DNA of 11,938 nucleotides from an uncultured Myxococcales bacterium (GTDB lineage: Bacteria > Myxococcota_A > UBA9042): NCBI GenBank assembly GCA_937915965.1, contig CALGHC010000448.1, positions 1-11,938 of the forward strand. Direction: 5' to 3'. Below, piece after piece: positions 6,839 through 11,938 of the stretch. Position numbers and translations under genes: made by a program. The stretch's first letter is position 1. Each line of letters starts with the position of its first letter. The notes beneath the pieces were generated by a model that saw only the letters and a list, made by a program, of their open reading frames with translations, searched no databases and was not told where the DNA came from.

Positions 6839-8197
6839 ATGCCCGCCGAGCCCACCACGTCCGCCATGCCTTCCGAGCCCGACCTGCCCGACCTGCCCGC
6901 CATGCCTTCCGAGCCTGACCTGCCCGCCATGCCTTCCGAGCCCGACCTGCCGGACCCGCAGCCTCTACCGCCCCAGGCGCGCATCTGCTGCCTCGACCTC
7001 GACACATTCTTCGTCTCGGTCGAGCGCCTGCTTGACCCGTCGCTGGTGGGCAAGCCCGTGGTGGTCGGCGCCATGCCCGGCCAGCGCGGCGTGGTCACGG
7101 CCGCCAGCTACGAAGTACGGGTCTTCGGCGTGCACTCTGGCATGCCGATCCGTGACGCCGTGCGGCGTGCCCCGCACGCAGTGTTCGTGCCTGGCCGGCA
7201 CGGTACCTATACGCCCTATGCCCGCCGCGTTCGGGCCGTCATCGACCGATTCGCGCCGATCGTGCAGACCGCCAGCATCGACGAGTTCTTCCTCGACCTG
7301 CGCGGCTGCGAACGCCTCTACCGCCGGGAGGGCGACCGCGACGACGACGCGACCATCGAGCGGGTCGCGCACGAGCTGCGCGACGTCATCCAAACCGAGA
7401 TCGGCCTGCCCGCGAGCGTCGGCATCGGCTCGTCGCGCACCATCGCCAAGGTGGCCAGCGGTCGCGCCAAACCCGCGGGCGTATGTCTGGTGGCCGCCGG
7501 GAGGGAGCGCGCCTTCCTCGCGCCGCTTCCCGTACGCAAGCTGCCTGGCATCGGCCCGGTGGCCGAAGATCACTTGAACGACGCAGGCGTGCTGACGCTC
7601 GGTCAACTGCTCGACCTGCCGCCCGGGCCGTCGCGCAATCGATTCCGCGGCCTGCGCAAGCGGCTGCAGGGCATCGTTGACGCGACCGGCGGCAGCTCGG
7701 TGCTGCGCGACCGACCTGCCTTTCTCGAGCACGACCCGATTGGAAGCGACGAGGGCAGCATCTCGAACGAGAGGACGTTCCGGGTCGACGTCGGCGACCG
7801 ACGCGGCATCGAGGACCAGCTGCGCGGCCTGTGTGAGCGGGTCAGTTGGCGCGCACGGCGCCGCGGCGTCCTGGCACGCACCATCTCGCTGAAGCTGCGC
7901 TACGCAGATTTTGAGACTCTCGGGCGCTCACGGACGATCGTAGCGACCGACAACGATGGACGCGTGTACGACTGCGCGCGCAAGTTGCTGGCCGCCGTTC
8001 TCGACCCAAAGCGCCCCGTACGGCTGCTGGGTATCGCGCTGTCGAACCTCGAGGTGGCCGACCGGCAACTTGGGTTGCCGTTTGCCGGCCGCGACCGCGC
8101 GCGGGTCGGGGCGGCGGTCGACGCCGTCCGGGATCGTTTTGGCTACGACGCGATTCGGCTGGGTGTGGCGGGCGGTCGCTCGGATTGGATCGCCTAG
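6839..8197 (+). CDS. dinB: DNA polymerase IV (Y-family translesion polymerase)
   Basis: 452 residues. The frame is open from 6611, but ATG 6839 is chosen because GGAG at 6827-6830 lies 8 nt upstream and it follows the SOS operator. Residues 1-46 are a Pro/Glu-rich tail with three MPSEPDLP repeats not typical of the family. The palm begins at ARICCLDLDTFF: Asp53 is the first metal ligand, Phe58 the likely steric gate. GVVTAASYEVRVFGVHSGMP follows, and SIDEFFLDL supplies Asp148 and Glu149; the Asp53-Asp148 spacing of 95 equals that between Asp8 and Asp103 of E. coli DinB. LPGIGPVAEDHL is the helix-hairpin-helix of the thumb. RQLGLPF (about 409-415) fits a beta-clamp binding motif and is followed by the common ending RFGYDAIRLG. 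The enzyme extends primers across damaged bases in the cytoplasm, with low fidelity. No imuA, imuB or dnaE2 gene is nearby, so it appears to be a single SOS gene. Confidence 0.95.
   Translation: MPAEPTTSAMPSEPDLPDLPAMPSEPDLPAMPSEPDLPDPQPLPPQARICCLDLDTFFVSVERLLDPSLVGKPVVVGAMPGQRGVVTAASYEVRVFGVHSGMPIRDAVRRAPHAVFVPGRHGTYTPYARRVRAVIDRFAPIVQTASIDEFFLDLRGCERLYRREGDRDDDATIERVAHELRDVIQTEIGLPASVGIGSSRTIAKVASGRAKPAGVCLVAAGRERAFLAPLPVRKLPGIGPVAEDHLNDAGVLTLGQLLDLPPGPSRNRFRGLRKRLQGIVDATGGSSVLRDRPAFLEHDPIGSDEGSISNERTFRVDVGDRRGIEDQLRGLCERVSWRARRRGVLARTISLKLRYADFETLGRSRTIVATDNDGRVYDCARKLLAAVLDPKRPVRLLGIALSNLEVADRQLGLPFAGRDRARVGAAVDAVRDRFGYDAIRLGVAGGRSDWIA
6866..6955 (+). repeat. 27-bp-type tandem repeat in the dinB 5' end, each unit starting with ATG
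   Basis: Three units start at 6866, 6902 and 6929, each opening with ATGCCTTCCGAGCC and encoding MPSEPDLP. The first is 36 bp because an extra 9-bp GACCTGCCC is duplicated; the others are 27 bp. All lengths are multiples of three. Each unit carries an in-frame ATG, but only the earlier ATG at 6839 has a good ribosome binding site. Confidence 0.85.
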
Positions 8198-8224
8198 CCG
8201 GCGGCCCGGGCAGCGCACCGCGTC

Positions 8225-8251
8225 GTGTCCCCGTGGCGCGGCCGCGGGCAC
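8225..8251 (+). terminator. Possible terminator hairpin downstream of dinB
   Basis: GTGTCCCCG at 8225-8233 pairs with CGCGGGCAC at 8243-8251 with one mismatch and one G-T pair, around a 9-nt loop. It lies 28 nt after the dinB stop codon. No T-run follows, so function is uncertain. The rest of the 221-bp gap to the next gene holds no coding sequence I can support. Confidence 0.3.
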
Positions 8252-8292
8252 CCTGCCGTCTGCGTCCGTCTCGCATCCTGTCTCGGGTCCTA

Positions 8293-8321
8293 TTGCTACG
8301 GCGCTTGCTTTCGGCTCTACT
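8293..8321 (+). promoter_or_regulatory. Candidate sigma70-like promoter of the FkbM-family gene
   Basis: TTGCTA at 8293-8298 and TCTACT at 8316-8321 are spaced by 17 bp, each matching four of six consensus bases. They sit about 97 nt before the start codon in the least GC-rich part of the gap. A promoter of the methyltransferase gene independent of dinB is plausible. No operator was recognised. Confidence 0.35.
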
Positions 8322-8418
8322 CTGCGCCATTCGGGGCCGCGCCGGATCGATGCGAGCCCCACATTCAAGTCGGGTAGCCCGGGGATCCGGGTGACCTTGG
8401 AAAGGGAGGGGGCAGGCA

Positions 8419-9348
8419 ATGGCAACGTCCGAGAAGCGCCACCCGCCACCGCTGCTGTTGACCTGGGCCCATCGCGCATACCGCCACGCTTGGCGGTTTC
8501 GCGGGGCGCGACGGGTGCTGACCACCCTCACCGCGCGCGTCCCGGCGCCGGATGCGATCGCGATGCGTACGTGGGGAGGCGGCAACCTGTTGTTTCCGCG
8601 CGGTGCTCGCGGCGGCTACAACGCCTACTGGTCGACCGGCTGCTACGAGGAGATGACGTCGGCTGTGATCCTGCGTCTTGCGCCCGATCGTGACTTCTAC
8701 GACATCGGCGCGAATGTCGGGTATTTCACCGTCCTGGCGTTGGCCCACGGTGCCCGCTCCGTCACGTCATTCGAGCCGTTTCCGCCGAACATCGAATGGT
8801 TGCGCGAGAACGTCGCTGCCAACGACGGGGCCGCACGCGGTCGCATCTTGACCCTCGCCCTCGGCGCGGAACCGGCGGTCTTGCCGCTGCATTCGGGTGG
8901 CGATTTTGGTGATGGCTCGGTTTCGCTGACCAGCGCCACATCGGCAGAGGTGGTCGCCGAGGTGGAGGTGGATCGCCTCGACACGATTCGCGGCCGGGAG
9001 CAGCTGCCTCTGCCGGGTCTCATCAAGATGGACATCGAGGGATTCGAGGACGCCGCCCTCGCCGGCATGGAAGAGACGTTGCGCGCCTCGACGCCGACCA
9101 TCGTCGTCGAGCTCAATCAAGCCGCGCTTGAGGCCGCAGGCAGCAGCCCCAAGACGGTCTGTGCGCGGATGGCGGCGCTCGGATATCTCAAGCCGCTCAG
9201 CCTCAACGCACGGGTCATCCGCCCGTATCAAGACACCCGTTTTGCCAACGCGCTCTTCGTGCACCCCACCGACGCCGCGCGGGTCGCTACCGCCCTCGCG
9301 CCCCTGTTGTCCGGCGCCGCCCGTGCCATCCTCGGTTCTTCGCGTTGA
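8419..9348 (+). CDS. FkbM-family SAM-dependent methyltransferase
   Basis: 309 residues. ATG 8419 has a strong purine-rich ribosome binding site, GGGAGG at 8404-8409. The SAM-binding motif YDIGANVGYFT is at 94-104, an acidic end-of-strand residue is in SFEPFPPN (Glu119), and the family's IKMDIEGFE is at 202-210, followed by P-TIVVELN (226-233). The length and order fit FkbM-type (Methyltransf_21) enzymes, which usually O-methylate a sugar or polyketide hydroxyl. About 90 residues precede the catalytic core, including YWSTGCYEEM, which is often seen in glycan-linked members. It has no signal peptide, so it should be cytoplasmic. Its neighbour, convergent by 8 bp, is a polysaccharide flippase, and asnB lies beyond, so methylation of a surface glycan is the best guess. 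The true acceptor cannot be read from sequence. Confidence 0.9.
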   Translation: MATSEKRHPPPLLLTWAHRAYRHAWRFRGARRVLTTLTARVPAPDAIAMRTWGGGNLLFPRGARGGYNAYWSTGCYEEMTSAVILRLAPDRDFYDIGANVGYFTVLALAHGARSVTSFEPFPPNIEWLRENVAANDGAARGRILTLALGAEPAVLPLHSGGDFGDGSVSLTSATSAEVVAEVEVDRLDTIRGREQLPLPGLIKMDIEGFEDAALAGMEETLRASTPTIVVELNQAALEAAGSSPKTVCARMAALGYLKPLSLNARVIRPYQDTRFANALFVHPTDAARVATALAPLLSGAARAILGSSR

Positions 9349-9356
9349 TCGGCACG
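9322..9356. terminator. Possible bidirectional terminator between convergent genes
   Basis: CGTGCCATC at 9322-9330 pairs with GATCGGCACG at 9347-9356 apart from one bulged C, around a 16-nt loop. It spans the end of the methyltransferase gene and the whole 8-bp gap before the flippase stop codon. A structure at this point could end transcripts from both sides. No T-runs flank it. Confidence 0.35.
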
Positions 9357-10877
9357 CTACGCGGTGGTGTCCCGGCTCAGGCCCAAGCGACGCAATAGGC
9401 GCCGGCCCACGCTCAGTACCTCGGGGTCCTCGCGGACCGCCAGGGCTACGTAGATCAGGCTGAGCACCAGCGTCGCGGCGATCACCCATGGCTGTCCCAG
9501 TGACGTCCAGTTCGCTAGCCCGTACCAGCCGGCGAGGCACGGCATCATGAAGGCGACGTGGCGTACGAGGTGACCGAAATAGGCCCGGCGCGACACCCCC
9601 GCGGCGCCCAAGATCCACGCCTGCTGCACCGCCGTCGCGAGCGGCACTAGAACAGCGTATGCGATCAGGGCTCCGCGCGCGTCGCCGGCGATGCGGGCGC
9701 CGACCAGCAGCGCCGCGCTGCGAACCACGACCATCGCGCCCTGTGTGACCACATTGACGCGATGCAGCTCAAGGACACTGAACAGAACCGTCATCGGCGA
9801 GGTGACGAACATCGCGAAGACGACGGGCGCGAGGATGGCGACGTAGGTACCGGCCTCTTGCCAGCGCTCGCCAAAGACCAGGGCGACGACCGTCGGTCCG
9901 ATCAGGGCGACAATGGTCACGGGCAGCAATCCCACCGCGCTGAGGCGACAGGCGACCCCAAGCACATCGCGGCGGAACCCCTCGTTGTCGCCCGCCGCCC
10001 GGGCGGACGCCGCGTGCTGGAAGAACACAGCGGCCACCGATGTGGACAGAAACTGACTGGGCAGAGAAACGAGCCGTACTGCCATTGCGTAGAGGCCAAC
10101 CACCGACGCGTCGAAGAGGGCGGCGAGGATCAGCTGCGGTGCCTGCCTGCCGACGATGTCGAGCAGTGCGGCCGAGGTCGTCACCAGGGGGAAGCTGCGG
10201 TAGCGGAACGCCACCGCGCGCAGGTCGGCGATCTTCGGTCTCACCCAGCCGACGGTGCCGGGGCGCAGCGCGAGGACTGCGACCAGGACCGCAGGCAGAG
10301 TCAGGAGCAGCGTCGACGTACGCAACAGCACCAACGCCACGCCGCTGGAGGCACCGAGCAGGCCTGCGACCGCGCAACCGGCGGTGCCGACCAGCGCCCC
10401 GGCAAGCGAAGCACCAGCGACCGTTGAGAAATGGTCGGCTCGCTGGAAGAACAGCCTCAGCGGCGACGCCAGCGCCGTGAGCGTCGCACCCAAGCCGAAG
10501 ACCCACCACCATGGTGCGAGCGCCATGGCGTCGAGCCGCGACAGCAGCGTGTCTCCGAACAGGAGAAAGCCCAGGGCGGTCAATGCGCCCACGCCCACCG
10601 AGATCAGGATGCTCAATCCGAGCAGCGCGGACGCGCCACGTTCCTCGGAAGGTAGCGGAATCGCCATGTCGTAGCGAAGGCTGCCGACCACTGCGACGAT
10701 GCCAACGAGAGTGCCGAAGATCGACGCAACACCGAAGGCCTCGGGGCCGAAGAAGCGCGCCACGATGGGAGCACCGACCAAGGTGACGATCTGACCGGCC
10801 GCGGTGCCTGCACCGGCGATCGCGATGTTGGCGAGCAGGCCACGCCGAACCCGTGCATTTGACCCTTGCCCGCCCAC
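9357..10877 (-). CDS. Wzx-type polysaccharide flippase (multi-pass membrane protein)
   Basis: 506 residues with the chosen start. The protein is mostly hydrophobic with roughly a dozen membrane segments. The N-terminal RRGLLANIAIAG, FFGPEAFG (about 43-49) and SLRYDMAIPLP (about 66-76) are typical of the polysaccharide-export flippase family within the MOP superfamily, which moves undecaprenyl-linked sugar units across the inner membrane. The frame is open far upstream to 11489, but that part is antisense to asnB. GTG 10877 is preferred: GAGG lies 5 nt upstream, the length fits the family, and codons upstream have many A/T third positions. Alternatives are GTG 10982 with AGGAG 7 nt upstream, ATG 10988 and ATG 11027. 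The C-terminus is basic (GRRLLRRLGLSRD). Together with the FkbM enzyme and the AsnB-like gene, it suggests a capsule, O-antigen or exopolysaccharide locus. The exact glycan is unknown. Confidence 0.9.
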   Translation of the reverse strand: MGGQGSNARVRRGLLANIAIAGAGTAAGQIVTLVGAPIVARFFGPEAFGVASIFGTLVGIVAVVGSLRYDMAIPLPSEERGASALLGLSILISVGVGALTALGFLLFGDTLLSRLDAMALAPWWWVFGLGATLTALASPLRLFFQRADHFSTVAGASLAGALVGTAGCAVAGLLGASSGVALVLLRTSTLLLTLPAVLVAVLALRPGTVGWVRPKIADLRAVAFRYRSFPLVTTSAALLDIVGRQAPQLILAALFDASVVGLYAMAVRLVSLPSQFLSTSVAAVFFQHAASARAAGDNEGFRRDVLGVACRLSAVGLLPVTIVALIGPTVVALVFGERWQEAGTYVAILAPVVFAMFVTSPMTVLFSVLELHRVNVVTQGAMVVVRSAALLVGARIAGDARGALIAYAVLVPLATAVQQAWILGAAGVSRRAYFGHLVRHVAFMMPCLAGWYGLANWTSLGQPWVIAATLVLSLIYVALAVREDPEVLSVGRRLLRRLGLSRDTTA

Positions 10878-10998
10878 GATCACCTCGCGCCAGCCAGTAG
10901 CGGCGGCAGCGTGGCCCAGAGTCAGGCCAATCGCAAGGTTCGGTGGCAGCGAAGGTGGCGCGCGAGGCCCAGGATCCACCACCCGCATTCTCCTCGGC

Positions 10999-11027
10999 TT
11001 GTCTTCAGGGGAGGTCTTGTCTAGCAT
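10999..11027 (+). promoter_or_regulatory. Candidate sigma70-like promoter of asnB-like gene
   Basis: TTGTCT at 10999-11004 and TAGCAT at 11022-11027 are 17 bp apart, each with four of six consensus bases. They lie 25 nt before the ATG, giving a leader of about 19 nt. CTTGTCT occurs twice, at 10998-11004 and 11016-11022, 18 bp apart. This sits in the divergent gap (10878-11052) shared with the flippase gene; no clear promoter was seen for the flippase direction. Confidence 0.45.
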
Positions 11028-11052
11028 CCGCGCCGCTGAGCGGGGAGTGGGT

Positions 11053-11938
11053 ATGTGCGGTCTCGTTGGCATCATCTGGCGAGACGTTGAACGCCGCGCC
11101 GATGCGCGCTCTCTGGGGCCGGCGCTTGATGCCATCGCCCACCGCGGTCCCGACGGAGAGGGCCGCTTCGCAGATGGCCCAATCGCGCTCGGCCACCGGC
11201 GCCTCTCCATCCTCGACACCTCGGAGGCTGGTGCGCAGCCCATGTCGAGCGAGGACGGCGCTCTGACGATCGTCTTCAACGGCGAGATATATAACTTCAT
11301 AGAGCTGCGTCGCGAGCTTGAGTCCCTGGGCCACAGGTTCGCTACGGGCACCGACACCGAGGTGATCCTGGCGGCGTGGCAGGCGTGGGGGATGGCCTGT
11401 TTCCCGCGCTTCAATGGCATGTGGGCGCTCGCCCTTTGGGACAAGCGCACCCGCAAGCTGGTCCTGAGCCGCGACCGTTTTGGCATCAAGCCGTTGTACT
11501 TTGCCGATTGCGGCGACCGCTGGCTCTTTGGCAGCGAGCTCCAGGCGATTCGTCACCTGGACCCGCGGCCGACTTCATTCGATGCGGACGCCGCCATCGC
11601 GTTTCTGCGCTGGGGCCTGCTCGACCACGCCGACTACACCTTGTGGTCTGGTTGGCGGCGCGTCGCTCCCGGCGAATCGGTCGTGGTCGACCCGGTGCGC
11701 GCCACCGTGACCCGTCATCGCCACTACCGCGTTGAGGACGCCGGCGACCCCGAGCTGCGCGCACGCCTGGAGCACGCGCCCGATTCCGTCCGCGAGGCCG
11801 CGCTCGTCGACGAGCTGCGCGAGGCCCTGCGCGAGGCGATTCGTCTGCGTCTGCGCTCGGACGTTCCCGTTGGGACCTGCCTTTCCGGGGGCCTGGACTC
11901 CACCGCGATCGCGTGCATCGCCGCCGACGTCGCCGGCG
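11053..11938 (+). CDS. asnB: Asparagine synthetase (glutamine-hydrolysing), 3' end cut by window edge
   Basis: 295 codons visible, open at the right edge; full-length family members have about 600 residues. ATG 11053 has GGGGAG 5 nt upstream. After Met removal Cys2 (MCGLVGI) is the nucleophile of the class II glutaminase domain. Further sites are HRGPDGEG (30-37), GHRRLSILD (47-55), FNGEIYN (75-81) and GTDTEV (99-104). The synthetase domain begins about 250, and its ATP-binding PP-loop SGGLDS is at 278-283. The enzyme transfers ammonia from glutamine to an ATP-activated carboxylate, normally aspartate. It is divergent from a Wzx flippase, and AsnB-like enzymes in polysaccharide loci (for example WbpS of Pseudomonas O-antigen clusters) are thought to amidate sugar acids. 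So the true substrate may be a uronic acid rather than aspartate. Cytoplasmic. The family is certain; the substrate is open. Confidence 0.93.
   Translation, partial: MCGLVGIIWRDVERRADARSLGPALDAIAHRGPDGEGRFADGPIALGHRRLSILDTSEAGAQPMSSEDGALTIVFNGEIYNFIELRRELESLGHRFATGTDTEVILAAWQAWGMACFPRFNGMWALALWDKRTRKLVLSRDRFGIKPLYFADCGDRWLFGSELQAIRHLDPRPTSFDADAAIAFLRWGLLDHADYTLWSGWRRVAPGESVVVDPVRATVTRHRHYRVEDAGDPELRARLEHAPDSVREAALVDELREALREAIRLRLRSDVPVGTCLSGGLDSTAIACIAADVAG

Noticed and set aside
10878..11489. Extension of the flippase frame upstream to 11489
   Set aside because: It overlaps the 5' part of asnB on the other strand and shows Arg/Ser-rich, non-membrane sequence unlike the family.

Overview
The window is GC-rich DNA (judged by eye) and looks like a member of the Myxococcota. 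The strongest sign is a MYXO-CTERM-like sorting tail on a large exported amidase: a Cys-Gly-Cys motif, one transmembrane helix and an Arg cluster. An Asp/Ser-repeat lipoprotein with a Cys-rich region and a fibrinogen-like surface protein fit the same picture. A candidate LexA operator upstream of dinB resembles, from memory, the Myxococcus xanthus LexA motif. The exact genus cannot be read from the sequence.

Left part (1-6686) encodes the cell envelope. Two genes run leftward: a signal-peptide protein with a fibrinogen-like C-terminal domain, cut by the left edge, and upstream of it a 1051-residue zinc amidase with a golvesin-like domain inserted in its catalytic fold, then Fn3, a GATase-like region, a low-complexity linker and the MYXO-CTERM tail. 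A 614-residue lipoprotein is transcribed divergently from the amidase across 181 bp. All three products are predicted to be exported.

Middle part (6687-8197) is a stand-alone Y-family polymerase gene, dinB. Its upstream region holds a 20-bp near-palindrome that matches LexA-type operators and overlaps a plausible -10 element, so SOS control is likely. Its N-terminus carries an unusual Pro/Glu-rich tandem repeat.

Right part (8419-11938) looks like the edge of a surface-polysaccharide cluster: an FkbM-family methyltransferase, a convergent Wzx-type flippase, and a divergent glutamine-dependent asparagine synthetase-like gene cut by the right edge. The flippase would move lipid-linked glycan units, the methyltransferase could cap or decorate sugars, and the AsnB-like enzyme could amidate a sugar acid or make asparagine.

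No RNA genes, CRISPR arrays, insertion sequences or phage genes were seen. I found no convincing new multi-gene system. The best leads are the SOS operator, the unusual amidase architecture and the in-frame tandem repeats in three neighbouring genes. All gaps between genes are shorter than 300 bp.
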